64,000 bases of DNA from Porpolomopsis calyptriformis. Its lineage: Eukaryota; Basidiomycota; Agaricomycetes; Agaricales; Hygrophoraceae. The notes beneath the pieces were generated by a model, which saw only the letters and a list, made by a program, of their open reading frames with translations, was not told the origin of the DNA and made no database searches. Numbering within the stretch: position 1 is the first letter of the stretch; the number at the start of each line of letters is the position of its first letter. The translations under genes and the position numbers were made by a program. The stretch lies in NCBI GenBank assembly GCA_951640195.1, contig OX621173.1:165780-229779 (forward strand), given 5' to 3'. This document shows, one piece after another, positions 1-10,887 of this stretch.

Positions 1-628
1 CTAAAGTGATCGGGGCAAGTATGGTTTGTTTGTCGAGATTTATCAGCTACGCCTGCTATACTTCACTGCATATACCGTATTGAGTCGATGGAGCTGTAGA
101 TTGAGCTAAAAAGTAGAGGACAACTGTGGAATAACACTGCGCCATTCGATCCTGATCCTGCCACCTTCTTCTACCTGCCCTTCTCCCTTGCGTTCACTTA
201 GAGGCCTGGCTGAAATAAATGCATTCCGTTTGAAGCAAAGGTTGGAGAGCAGTCTAACAGAGTTTCAGTGTACTCCTCTGAACCGAACCGCTCTGTTCCG
301 AACAGAGTGTACTTGGTTAAAAGGTGGTGATACATTGTGGTGCAGTGAAGCTAAGAGGCAAGAACCAGGCCGACCGAAGGTGAATGGTAACATAGCGCTG
401 TGTAGCACTGACTAACTGCATGACGCATGCAGCGTTCGCTGACAGGACATGAACCTACCGCGGTCTGAGAATTAAGGGGCGAGAAAACCAAGCCAATCGA
501 CAGTGAGCGTGGGCAGAGCTCGTTTGCCACAAGCCACAATAATCGTGGCATCCACACTATAAAATCCCCTCATTTTTTCTCGACCCCAATTCTCCACTTT
601 CTCCCTAAGCCACCACCCACCATCCATC
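1..628. other. Left edge, no supported gene; promoter of the first F-box gene
   Basis: I see no gene in this stretch. A small open frame at 188-415 begins with TTG and resembles nothing I know. The right end is pyrimidine-rich and holds a TATA-like TATAAAA at 558-564, about 65 bp before the ATG at 629, so the last 150 bases are probably the promoter and 5' leader of the F-box-like gene. Confidence 0.5.
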
Positions 629-1372
629 ATGATCCTCCTTCCCCTAGAGCTGTGGTTCAAAATAATCTCCCACATTCAGGACAGGCCCAGGGATCTACTC
701 GCACTATCCCTAGTGAATAGGGATGTTTCCTCCGCTGTGTTGCCCTCCCTGGCCCAATATGCCATCGTCAATCCATTGCCACAGCCGCGACACCCTATCC
801 ACCTTGTTGAGTTCACCGCCATTTCAGAGTGGGGCGGCGATTTGGTTCAGGAACATCTGGAGATGGCCGGGAGTAACCTGTGGGTCGCCAGGTTGGGATT
901 CGATGCCTCCGGATGTCAGTGTTTTAGTTTATTCCTATATGTCTGGGCTTTATCACTAATCCCGCATAAAGATGACTGCCTAGAACTCGAGCGGTTAAGC
1001 TTTTCCCGCAACTTATACCTCAGGGAAGTTACCCTCTCTGGATTACGACTAAAAATGCCGGGTCACTACGACACAATCGATATCTCGAGAATATTTGCTG
1101 GATGTCTGATGAGTGCTTTGACCAAGTTCACTCTGGATCTTACACGGGCCAACCTGGATAACTGCGTCAACGTCAATTGGGCCCTCCTCGACGCATATCT
1201 TTCCTCGAGACCTTCCCTTCAATCTGTGCACATTTTAGGCCCTCTGTTTGTGATAGAGGTCAACGATATCATGCCACTGATTGGCACCAAGGGCATCCTT
1301 AGGGTGACATCCATGCCAACCCTGCCGGAACCATCGGTACCATGGCCATCCCTATCGTGGGTGGGTATGTAA
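629..1372 (+). CDS. F-box-like protein, copy 1
   Basis: A single-exon frame of 247 residues. The N-terminus (LPLELWFKIISHIQ, then LLALSLVNR) has the Leu-Pro start, amphipathic helix and SLVNR-type helix of F-box domains; the rest, with Leu-rich segments such as LRLKMPGH and LSSRPSLQSVHILGP, is typical of basidiomycete F-box proteins with degenerate leucine-rich repeats. Family members recruit substrates to SCF ubiquitin ligases through Skp1; substrate unknown. The start at 629 is chosen because the paralogue on the other strand starts at the same residue. Relative to that copy the reading frame differs at the end and stops about 20 codons earlier, so its C-terminus is shortened. It lies tail to tail with copy 2. 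Confidence 0.72.
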   Translation: MILLPLELWFKIISHIQDRPRDLLALSLVNRDVSSAVLPSLAQYAIVNPLPQPRHPIHLVEFTAISEWGGDLVQEHLEMAGSNLWVARLGFDASGCQCFSLFLYVWALSLIPHKDDCLELERLSFSRNLYLREVTLSGLRLKMPGHYDTIDISRIFAGCLMSALTKFTLDLTRANLDNCVNVNWALLDAYLSSRPSLQSVHILGPLFVIEVNDIMPLIGTKGILRVTSMPTLPEPSVPWPSLSWVGM

Positions 1373-1796
1373 GCGAGGCAGGAAGAAGTTTTGAAGAAGG
1401 AAGGGTAGTGGAAGGGGGCAGGATACGGGTTGAATGGGAATGTGGTGATGTTATCCTGTAGCCATCTGTTGCAATGGATCGCGTATGATGACCCTGCCTG
1501 ATACTGATGAGTCTGGATTGGAAGATATCGTCCTCTTGAGACGACCCAAGCCCAAGGCGGAGAACACAGAGAGAGATCGTTGTCATTGTTGCTGCATCTG
1601 TGTCTACTTTTTATATGTATACGACATCGAAGGGGTCTAACCTACAAAGCGAAGCGCTTTGTGATCCTTTGATAGCACGATATTACTGAGAAGAAAGATT
1701 GTTGGATTGCGCAGCGGCTGCAAGTAATATCGAACTGTTGCTTTTGTCACCCACGCAGATTCGCCCTGCCATTTCCCATCGGAGAGATCCCTAAAG

Positions 1797-1965
1797 CTAA
1801 ATATGTAGCAACTCGTGCTGCAAAGGAAGCCTTATGGCTCCGCACCTTTATTGGTGAAGTATTTGGCCCAATCCCGTCTCAACTATCTTTTCAAACAACC
1901 AATCGGCTATCGTGCTATCAAAGGATCACAAAGCCCTGACCCCTTTGATGTCGCATACATATAAA
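1797..1965 (+). pseudogene. Ty1/Copia RNase H fragment
   Basis: Translated on the plus strand the piece reads YVATRAAKEALWLRTFIGEV followed, after a frameshift, by NQSAIVLSKDHKA and then a degraded FDVAYI. This is the order of the C-terminal Copia RNase H region (the KEAxWL helix, then the DNxSAI segment, then the HIDVRYHFI segment). No integrase, reverse transcriptase or LTR is attached. Its last ~50 bases are repeated in reverse at about 1600-1682, so the fragment straddles the centre of the inverted duplication. Confidence 0.75.
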
Positions 1966-2148
1966 AAGTAGACACAGATGCAAATGTATGTAGTAACAAT
2001 GACAACGATCTCTCTCTGTGTTCTCTGACTTCGGCTTGGGTAGTCTCAAGAGGACAATATCTTCCACTTCGGACTGGTCAGTATCAGCCAGGGTCATAAC
2101 GGATCCATTTCAACAGATTGTTACAGGATAACATTGCCCCGTTCCTAT

Positions 2149-2952
2149 TCAACCTGTATCCTGCCCCGTTCCACTCCCCTTCCTTCTTCGAAACTTCCTC
2201 CTACGTATCCGCCCAGATATAGATGGCCATGGTACCAATGGTACCGATGGTTCCGGCAAAGTTGGCCTGAACGTGACATCAAGGATGCCCTTCGCGGTGA
2301 CCAGTGGCATGATATCGCTGACCTCCATCACAGACAGAGGGCCTAAAATGTGCACAGATTGAAGGGAAGGTCTCGAGGAAAGATATGCGTCGAGGAGGGC
2401 CCAATTGACTTTGATGCCGTTATCCCAGTTGGCCCGTGTAAGATCGAGAGTGAACTTGGTCAAATCTTCCATAGAACATCCAGCAAATATCCTCGAGATA
2501 TCGATTAGGTTGACGTTACCCAGCCGTCTTAGTCGTAATCCAGAGAGGGTAACTTCCCTGAGCCACACGTTGTGGAAAAAGTTTAGGTGCGTGAGTTCGA
2601 CGCAGTCATCTTCATGCGGGGTTAGCGATAAAACCCAGACACATAGGAATAACCTGAAACACTGACAACCGGACGTATTGAATCCCAACCTGGTGACCCT
2701 CAGGTTGCTCCCAGCCCTCTTCAAATTTTGCTGAACCCAACCGCCGTGCCAATTCCTGATGGAGGTGAATTCAAGGAAACGAATCGGGTGTTGCGGCTTT
2801 GGCATTGGATCGACAAGCATGTATCGGGCCAGGAATGGAAACACAACGGAGGCAAAGTTCCTGTTTACTAGTGCCAGTGCGAGCAGATCTTGGGACGAGT
2901 TCTGAATGTAGGGGATAATTTTGAGCCACAGATCTATGGGAAGGGAAATCAT
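2149..2952 (-). CDS. F-box-like protein, copy 2
   Basis: A 267-residue single-exon frame starting at the ATG at 2952 (MISLPIDLWLKIIPYIQ), colinear with copy 1 along its full length: same F-box-like N-terminus, same LLALALVNR helix, same LSSRPSLQSVHILGPL block and LPEPSVP near the end. It keeps a basic C-terminal tail (RIRRRKFRRRKGSG) that copy 1 has lost. The frame is open upstream to 3030 but only through a TTG, and the ATG matches the paralogue. A SCF substrate adaptor is the expected role. It diverges from a small hypothetical gene at 3068 across 115 bp that hold a CACGTG at 3046-3051. Confidence 0.72.
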   Translation of the reverse strand: MISLPIDLWLKIIPYIQNSSQDLLALALVNRNFASVVFPFLARYMLVDPMPKPQHPIRFLEFTSIRNWHGGWVQQNLKRAGSNLRVTRLGFNTSGCQCFRLFLCVWVLSLTPHEDDCVELTHLNFFHNVWLREVTLSGLRLRRLGNVNLIDISRIFAGCSMEDLTKFTLDLTRANWDNGIKVNWALLDAYLSSRPSLQSVHILGPLSVMEVSDIMPLVTAKGILDVTFRPTLPEPSVPLVPWPSISGRIRRRKFRRRKGSGTGQDTG

Positions 2953-3067
2953 GATGGATGATGGTGGTTTTGGGAGACTTTCGGCTGCTCTATATACTAA
3001 GTCGACCTCGACGCTTTGACTCACTCTCAACTAAAATCGATTATTCACGTGGCTAGGGTCGCTTAAA

Positions 3068-3633
3068 ATGCCACAGTTTGACAGGGTGAACCTGAACGGT
3101 CCTCTACTACGACCATCTCCAGCAGTCTTCTTCATGACTGTGTCCGCGTCGCCTCACTTGGCCACTAGATCTCAATCTCAGAGGGTTACGACCTCAGACC
3201 AGATGGAGGGTGAGGGAAACCCCATGGGACCAGGATCTGCGGGGAATCAAAGTCACGCTGCCCAACATCACCAGGTGAGCTTGCTCTTTTCCTTTTTTTC
3301 AGGTTGACAGAGGGGACGTGTTAGGCGAATGAGATGAACATCCCCAAAGCTGTCAGCCCGAGAAGAAGAAAGCAATGGAAGGCCAAATTTTTGTCGGATG
3401 AGGAAACTGAAGAAACACTACTGACCGTCTATGTCAATTCAAAGAACACGAAGATGACAACCATAGCAGAGCCGTCGGTAAACACCCAGTCGACAACGGA
3501 TGGCGATGGCAAGATAGCCGAAGAGATCCAGCAAACAATCCACTGTGGGATCGTCACTGCGCCAACCCAGCCGGGGACTGATAATGACCCCATTGGACCA
3601 CAGTCGACGGAGAGCCATGGGATTGATGGTTAG
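3068..3633 (+). CDS. Hypothetical low-complexity protein, two exons
   Basis: I do not recognise this product. Exon 1 is 3068-3274. A GTGAGC donor and a 50-nt intron ending in GTTAG lead to exon 2 at 3325-3633 in phase 0, giving 171 residues. The protein is rich in Ser, Thr, Gln and Asn, with a basic patch PRRRKQWKAK near the start of exon 2, and has no membrane segment or known domain. It shares a short divergent promoter region with F-box copy 2. Composition is compatible with a disordered host protein or a gag-like leftover; the call rests only on an open frame plus a consistent intron. Confidence 0.3.
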
Positions 3634-4871
3634 GGGTCAGAGAGATCAAAACGATTTCAAACGGTTACGGCGAGAGGATGGAAATGCTGAGGTTGGGATC
3701 GAACGGTAAGGCTTTCATTAAAAAATCTGAATATCAGGCCCCTGTGTTGAATAATATGGTTATCAAGATTCGGCACGCAATCTCTCGGATGCAGTAGAGA
3801 AGCATGGATGGTGACCCTTGCCATCCCTCCCGTCTGTAGATTCCACCTTGTTCTCCCTTAGCCAACTTCCTCTTTACCTTCTTCTCAGGGTGGCCCTCGT
3901 ACCCATTCTCACTCCCGCACTCTCTTTTCCTACATTTCATCTGCTCACGCACGTCGGATATTCCCTATGAATTGAATTTTCATTATGACCTTTTGTGTTG
4001 GTATCCAGATGACCACTCACCAAGGTGCAAACCATTCACCGCTTCTCCAACATCATCAAGGATGGCAGTCACGCTCCATTACAAAGTGAGAAATAAGTGA
4101 TTCTGAGTCGTCTGAAGAAGCACAAAGATGTCTTTCAGCCGTACTTTAATCTTATGTTGCTATACTAGGTGTACCCGAGGCCCTTTACCTTGGCATGTCG
4201 TAGATTGACGGCATTTAAAGTTTTCTTAGCAGGCAAGTATTGCGTTCCATAATACAGGCTATCGATAAGGTTGAAGACATTAGCAAACCTTTGCCAAAAT
4301 GAGACTGTTGGAAGGAAGGGAAGGGAAATCAACGAAAAACAGTAACTAAATCACTCAATCACCCCCTCACATCTTTTCAGTGATGAAAATTTCTAGTTAC
4401 TGAAAAACAATACCACAGAGTAGGTTTGTAGGTGCGGATCATTAGCAAATTGGAAAACTTACATTTAGCTAAGGCGGCAGCTGACTAGTCTACATTAAAT
4501 TGACTTCACCGTGCCCAAAGTACATCTAATCATTGCATGATCACCACGAATCAGTGCCAGTTGATCTGTTTATCAGTAAATTTCAGTTACGAATGCTGTA
4601 ATACAATGAGAAAGTCGCTACTATTCAAACGAGAAAAAGAGACCTTCGGTGATAAAATTTCATTGATTTTAGTTCCAATGGAGATGACCTCAACATCTCA
4701 CTTGATTTTATGGTTCATCCTTCTTTTATAATTACACTCACGATTGTCCAAACTGCCTCTTTTGAAGTGCGCAGCCAAGCATAAGTTATGCTGGGCTCGA
4801 TTTGAACACCTACCAAATATAGGATTAACAAACATTCACAAGTTCCGAAAGCACTACCGAATCCGAATCCA
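3634..4871. other. Intergenic stretch without a supported gene
   Basis: About 1.2 kb, AT-rich towards the right. Open frames on either strand are short and have no recognisable motif. The right end is presumably the upstream region of the gene starting at 4872. Confidence 0.5.
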
Positions 4872-5971
4872 ATGGCAGATCTCGATTTTATTCTCAACGA
4901 TACCCATAGATGGCAGGATGGCATCTCAGAGGTTCAACCAAGCAGCTGGCTGTGTCTATTTGAATTGGAGAATTCAAAGAACTACCTGTTCAAACCGATG
5001 GGTTCCGACACAAAGATACGCTGGAAGTATTTTCCATTGGAATTCATTGCCTTTAATATCATCACGAATCAGTCTCGCCACTTTTCCTTGCCATTCATGC
5101 TGTGCCAACAGGTTGCGTTTCTTGATCTTCAATATTGGGCTAGCCTGGTTTCTGGAGATAAATCGATGTCGCGCTATTTAGAGCTGCTAAGGGATGACCT
5201 CCTTGAAGAATTCTTCGCAATGGAACCCCCTTCCAGCTTTAATGAACAACCTTGGAGTACCCGGCCTTGGGCCGTTCGAACGATGCACTCCTTTGGCCAC
5301 TCAAAGCCTGACCGTGACGCTTATCTCACCACATGCAGAGAACAGGGCTGGGAGAGTTATATGCATGGCAACCCATTGGAATATCGTACGTGATGAATCG
5401 CTCCCAAAGTCCTGATGGTTTATACTACGTTCTATAATAGGATGGACAGATATTTTCAACAAATATAAAAAACAAAATACCTGGATGAATTCGGGTCATC
5501 GTATTATAGACAGCCTTGCAAGCGCACTGAACAAAGCGAGGGAACATATCTCTGTGGGCCCTTCAAACGTTTTACTCTCTGCAGCCGACCTTCTCGACAA
5601 AGGCGACACCTGTTTGGCACAACAAGCTGGTGTGTGAATGGGATCCATCGCTCTCATGCTACATCAGATATCCTGACTAAACGATCAGCCACAGTCAAGA
5701 TCCCTGAGTTCGATATAAGTATCGACCCAACACATGTGGATAAATCACCATTGGATGTCGCATTGGCACATTCTACCTCAAAAGCTGGTACGTGAATGGG
5801 ATCTATGGGTCTCATGCCACACCAGATATCAAATATCTAGACTGATGATGATGATCAGCCACAGAGGAGATTTCTTCTTCATTCGCAGGCGAAATCGAAC
5901 AGAGGCTTAGGGCTCCATTGCCAACATGCATCGTGCAGCCAAACAAGTTAGTTCATTCAGCCGCTCGATAA
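4872..5971 (+). CDS. Orphan WAVR/HSFGHS family protein, stand-alone copy A
   Basis: Four exons: 4872-5385, 5441-5629, 5689-5787, 5859-5971, all junctions phase 1, total 304 residues. Exon 1 (514 nt) aligns without a gap to exon 1 of the gene at 9966-10887 and, less closely, to the N-terminus of the JmjC protein at 6637-9316. Shared landmarks are FLDLQYWA near residue 84, RYLE at 101, WAVR at 133-136 followed by HSFGHS at 139-144, a Tyr and Cys soon after, and EYRW across the first intron. Introns 2 and 3 and their exon edges are near copies of one another, so the C-terminal half contains an internal exon duplication. No catalytic motif is visible. I know no name for this family; function unknown. 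It is convergent with the JmjC gene. Confidence 0.65.
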
Positions 5972-6636
5972 CTTAGCATCCTTTGACTACTGTATAGCAG
6001 ACAATCATCTACACGTGTGGCCGTGGTACGAACCTCGGAACCTCCAAGTAGGCAGGCTACTCAACGTGAATTTATTTATTGCGTATTGATTTATTAACTT
6101 ATTCTTATTCTTATTTCTCTCCCACTTCAACAGCACAGGTTGAACGAGGGAAAAACTACAAACAAAACAAGTGGAAGCGGAATAAAAAGAAGAAAATGAA
6201 GGCAGCTCTATTACGAGAGACAGAGGCTGAGTTAGCTGCGCGCAACCCACCCAGCCAACCGACGCGACCCAACCATTCAACCACACGGGTGAACCGAGGG
6301 AGATAATAGCTTCAAGGGTGTAGCGCATCTGCTGGGCCAAACACTAACCGCAAGTACAACGTGGGGCTCTATCTCCCTAAGGGATAGGGAGTCCAGAAGC
6401 TGCCACCTTTCTGTATATGTAAATAAAGCAGATTGTGTTCGGCATATCTACTAGGTTACATGAGGTTGTAATTGGTTTCATCGCAGGCAAGGTAATGTAT
6501 GTATTCATGTATGTTTTTTTTTTTTCACGTGAGACATGAGCATCAAAGTCCAACTCAATTGTATCGATTGTAAAACTGTAACAAAGTACAGGCATATGAT
6601 AGCAGCACATCAATAGATAATGAATAGAAACTGTCC
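5972..6636. other. Convergent 3' intergenic region
   Basis: Separates the 3' ends of the orphan gene and the JmjC gene. It holds an AT-rich stretch, a T tract near 6514-6526 followed by CACGTG, and no frame with recognisable coding content. Confidence 0.45.
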
Positions 6637-9316
6637 CTATGGCGGTGGAAGAAAAAGTTCGGTGGATAAACATTTTTCTTCACTGAGCGCCATCCAATAC
6701 TCTCCACTGACGAGTACTTCTGACTCCATAGCTGTCAGGCTGATTCCTGCCCTTTCTAGTATCGCCTTGATCTGTTTCTGGGCCTCGTTGATTTCTCCTT
6801 CTTCCTCCTGAAAAAGGACATCCCACTCGGTCATCGGAAGGTCTGGCCTTTTCTGCTCACCCGGCAAAAGGTACTCATTCGATTTGAGAATCATTCTGGC
6901 CAGCGCCAAGAATGGCCTTCGATATATTTCTGGAAAGCTAGCTTTTAAACAAAAATGAGGGGATATCATTCATTCACGTGCTCACTTCGACTTTTGGCGA
7001 CATGTGGAAGCGCTAAAACCATGCGAGAAAGCAACCTTGAGACGTGGTGATTTGCATTTGTTGAAAAATGACCATGCATATGGTCGAAGTCCCGCGATTG
7101 TTCAGTGAGGTGAAGCGTCTCATAGGTATAAAAGTGACCTCCCGAACAATAGCTTGGCGTGGGGGTGTATACGGCATGCCAAATGCCAGGAGGCATAATT
7201 CTGACACATAGAATCAATATATGAGCATGAGTAATCAATTTTTAGAGCGTTAATAATATAAAAACTTACAGAATCTCCCCTGCAGAAAGAAACGTCGTGA
7301 AAATCTGAGCATGTTGATTCAGTTGGTGTAGTTGACTGAAGCAAATATCCTTGTGCAGGCTGCGCAACTTGTTCCGGGAGTTGTGACTTTTTGTGTATCT
7401 AGGTCGAATAATGGCCCAAATTTTTATCCCGGCGTGCGCATAGATCCAGGTACACAAGCCGTTAGCATCCTTGTGGGGGAATGTTACGAAGCCAGCATGC
7501 GTCAGCAGGTTCCACTGCATCATTTGCCAGGTGCACATCCGAATAACCTGTGGCCCTGGAAGGACTAGTTCTTGTCGAGTATTCGGCATCTTGTGATGCT
7601 TCGACTTGTCCTTTGGAGGGTGCTTCCAAAACTTCGCGAATGATTCATGTTTTGTGAGCTGGAATGCGAGTGCTTCGTCACTTATTCGACTGTTAAGGTT
7701 ACTTGTTGAAATAAGCCAATGTACAAGCTCTCAGCACTCTTACCATATAATAGAGGGGGCGGCATTTCTCAGTGAAGGGGCATCCAGGATATTTCCACAG
7801 ATGTCTACATCCTCAGATGCCTCGATAAACTCCCCCAGGGAAGAGTGGCTGTGGATGATGCCATCTGACTCCTTCTTGGACCTACCGACTGCACGCAATC
7901 TTGCGTCTATACAATATTAAACCACAGTAATCGTAGAGATGGATTTTACGTACCATGCCACTGAACTGGCTGGCTTAATGGACCCCTTGCTGCCTCGATC
8001 TCCTCCTTACAAAACGTCTCCGGACCTTCAAGATGTTGACCCTGTAATATAATGCATCGCTGATTAGCGAGATGGAGTCGCACGGCTTCATCGATGGCAT
8101 GAAGTGGTTGGGAAGGTTCTCTTGGTGGGATAACGACATAGTTAGTTTCATCCAAGTCCCAGTTGTTTATCGAATGGGTTGCAGATGAACCATCAGGTGA
8201 TTTGGCAAGCACCTCAACTAATTTAGCGTCCTTAACAAAGCTTCAGTTAGCTGATCAAGAACGAGCACAAAATGATGGACGGACTGCATTTTGATGGCCC
8301 GGAACGTGAACCCATGGAAGTACGGTTTGCGACCCATTGGCCCATTGAATCGAGGATGCGTCCTGGGGAAAGTTCACTCCCCTCAACGAAGTAAAGTAGT
8401 CGTGCTTATTCTGGGTGAGGGGTGCTGATGTTATGCGTTATCTTCTTCTTCATAAGGATGATGCGATGCGAATAACTTCACATACCAGATATCGTAGCTG
8501 GTTGATGTTTTTTTCGACTCGTGGGTTCTTCATCATCGGACAAAGATCGTTTTTGGGGAAGACTAGCGGCGCTCACTCCTTGGCCCAGTTCATTGGGATG
8601 GTTGATGAATCCGATCGCAATAAGATATTGCAGCGAGTCAGATTTCTCTTGAGCGGTATCGCTTGAAGTGCCAGCCGTCGCTGGAGAGTCTGACCAAGTG
8701 TCGGTCGCAAGCATCTCGTTCCCAAATGACACGACCCTGGATATGTGACTCTTCCAATCTTCAGTGAGCGATTTAATATCAGCTGTTGCACCCAATATTG
8801 ATAAGATTACTCACCATATTGAGTCGGATCGTCATCTTCATAAGGCAGACGGTTCTCGTTTTTGCAACGATCGGCATAGAGTTGGCGACCTGTTTGAGAG
8901 TGTCCAAATGAATGGTAGACTCTGACGGCCCATTGCTTCACCGTCTTCAATCGCAATGATGCTTGAGTGAGCAGTTTACGATCCTCAAACCACAACTCAT
9001 GCTGCACGGCCAAACAGAGGTTCTGGAGGTACTGTTTGATTCGTCCTGCATGTCGTACCTGGTTCTCTGCTTCAAGGCAGCTGTGGCGATGACTCAGGTC
9101 AAGGAAAGCAAGGATAGAGCGGTAATGGATGTGTATTTCGCGAGATCGCAGTGAGTTGTTGTGGTAGAAAAAGAGCTTGAATGTTGTTTGGGTTGATAAT
9201 TCTGAGAAGCGCCAGAAATTGGACGGTTTATTCAAGAGGGTGGATGTCTTGGCTGGCCATAAAGCCTCATCATCAAATAGCTCTCCTTCTTTGTTGGCTA
9301 TCGGTTGGGTGGCCAT
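6637..9316 (-). CDS. JmjC-domain protein with an orphan N-terminal domain
   Basis: Eight exons on the minus strand: 9316-8815, 8758-8486, 8424-8285, 8230-7954, 7906-7744, 7689-7270, 7200-6986 and 6929-6637, introns 48-70 nt, all phases consistent, 760 residues. JmjC proteins are Fe(II)/2-oxoglutarate oxygenases, often histone demethylases or protein hydroxylases. Visible here: HKD at 524-526 (the HxD iron ligands, followed by GLCTWIYAHAG) and the distal His at about 600 in MPPGIWHAVYTP, then GGHFYTYETLHLTE, a layout common in agaricomycete JmjC proteins. Residues 1-170 carry the WAVR (129-132) and HSFGHS (135-140) motifs shared with the two stand-alone genes beside it. The donor of exon 3 (GTCCGT) is weak. 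A CACGTG lies at 9341-9346, just before the ATG. Substrate unknown. Confidence 0.85.
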
Positions 9317-9965
9317 GATAATGAACGTATGTGTGGGGGTCACGTGGGTATTTATTCGATTAAAGAGTTTGAAAGCTACAAAGACGATATGATTCTATCC
9401 AGGACTTGGATTAGATCATGTGCTATAAATGAATGCCGTATTCTCAAGTTTGAGGGTGACAAAGAAGCCCTGACATTTTCTTTGCCATTTGATTCATTCC
9501 ACTACTCCTTCATCTGGTTGAAGGAGTTATAAATATTACGGTGAAAACCATCATCCTCATTATAATTTATTGAAGTGAAGGATACAGATTGTGGAGGTGT
9601 GAGGTATACCGCTGAGGAAAGGTGGCTACAATGATCTGTAAGTCCCATGGTAACTTGCAGCTGCTGTTCGCATGTAAAAAAACAAAAAACATCAAGAAAC
9701 TTTCATTATCATCTTCGTCTTCATCTTCGTCTTCATCTTCCTTTCGAATCGTGGAGGAATGGTAACACTGTTATCGGAGAATTGAGGCTGCCCCCCCTCT
9801 ATCTCAGCTTGGATCTTGGATCAGTATCAGCTTGGTAAATTCATCTGAATGAAATGCACCATGGGATCCCACTGGCTGATCATTATCAGCTGAAAGATTC
9901 ATTGCTAGCTGTGAAATACTAAATGATCACAATGAGTGAATGTGAACCATGTGTGTCTTACAGAC
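9317..9965. other. Intergenic region with a TCTTCR hexamer repeat
   Basis: Upstream region of the JmjC gene and 3' region of the next one. It contains a CTTCRT simple repeat at about 9713-9742 and several short direct repeats of ATCAGCTTGG/ATCAGCT type around 9807-9895. No coding frame supported. Confidence 0.45.
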
Positions 9966-10887
9966 CTACCCAAGATCAGCCTCATGGGTAGGTGATGATG
10001 TATTTACACCGTATCCATGGGAATCTGGGTTGATATTCTTCTCCTGAACATCGTTAGCCCACTGTTGGGCTGTATTTTCATTGATGCCAGTAGCAAAGAG
10101 AAGCATATAGCATTAGAGCATCCCTAAGCCAAGATGTGATTTCATTTACTCTCACCGTTAACTCCAAGGAACAAAGCAAGCGCACAGGTCACAGAGTGCC
10201 CTCTGTCAAACCGGGGAGGTTTCGTGTGTGATTCTAGCTGCTGGAGACATAGCTGGAACCCCCTGCTTAGCCAGTTTGTATGGGTTTCGAATAAAGTATG
10301 CCATTCTATGTAGTTTGAATTGGAAAGCATGATGAGATAAGGGAAGCTTGTGTATGCAGAAGCTGCCTCTTACGGTATAAGGTTGGGTCTTCATGGGTGT
10401 ATGGAGTCCACCCATTTGCCTTGCATTTCTGAAGGTACTCCCGTCTGCCGAAGAAAGAGTGGCCAAAAAAGTGATTCATTCTAACTGCCCACGGTATTGT
10501 CGTTTTAGGTTGGAAGCTAGAGCCAAAGCTGCCATGGTTTTGTGATAACTCAACCCAGAGATCAGACCTGAGCCTTTCCAGGTAACGTGTGATACGATTT
10601 GCACTGGGATGAGGGTTAGCAACATTCGCCCAGTATTCAAGGTCAAGAAGAGCGATCTGAAGTGTGGTCGATAGAGGGAGAGTGTAGTGTCGATGTTTGT
10701 TTCTGCTTTTGCAAAAAGCATGTAAAATGATCTGCTTTTGCTGGTTCAATTTGAGGGTCAAGTCAGGTTGTGTGAAAGGGTGGCTGATTTCCTCAAAGAG
10801 CCAGATGGTGTCGCTTGGTGGAACAGGAGAGCGATCGTTCGACCACCGATTATTATCCGCATCCAAGCATCGAGAAGAACACATCAT
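9966..10887 (-). CDS. Orphan WAVR/HSFGHS family protein, stand-alone copy B
   Basis: Three exons on the minus strand: 10887-10374, 10305-10156, 10069-9966; both junctions phase 1; 255 residues. The start at 10887 makes exon 1 exactly 514 nt, the same as copy A, and aligns the two proteins gap-free (LLDLEYWA near 80, RYLE at 101, WAVR at 133-136, FFGHS just after). The first intron sits at the same codon as in copy A and in the JmjC gene (Tyr then a split codon then Trp). The open frame continues upstream to 10953 but across what looks like an intron acceptor. After exon 2 the product is short, so this may be a truncated relative; a GGTGTAA at 10014-10008 could be a further donor. Function unknown. 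Confidence 0.6.

Larger units (their letters stand above)
629..2952. repeat. Inverted duplication of an F-box gene with its 3' flank
   Basis: Left arm about 629-1685, right arm about 1910-2952, inverted. Beyond the two coding regions the match continues through the 3' flanks: the segment at 1560-1682 is a near reverse complement of 1912-2030, including the AAAAAGTAGACACAGATG tract and a Copia RNase H tail. The ~230-bp spacer carries the remaining Copia fragment. Arms differ by scattered substitutions and small indels, so the event is not recent. Confidence 0.75.

Noticed and set aside
188..415. Small plus-strand open frame near the left edge
   Set aside because: Starts with TTG, has no motif, no splice context and lies in a region of otherwise non-coding composition.
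4320..4412. Short inverted CAGTAACTA / TAGTTACTG pair
   Set aside because: Nine bases spaced by ~55 nt in AT-rich sequence, no target duplication and no further structure; likely chance.
8807..9343. Orphan domain at 8807-9343 as a separate small gene
   Set aside because: Seven successive introns keep phase down to the JmjC stop and the total is divisible by three, so a fusion is the simpler model; only transcripts can settle it.
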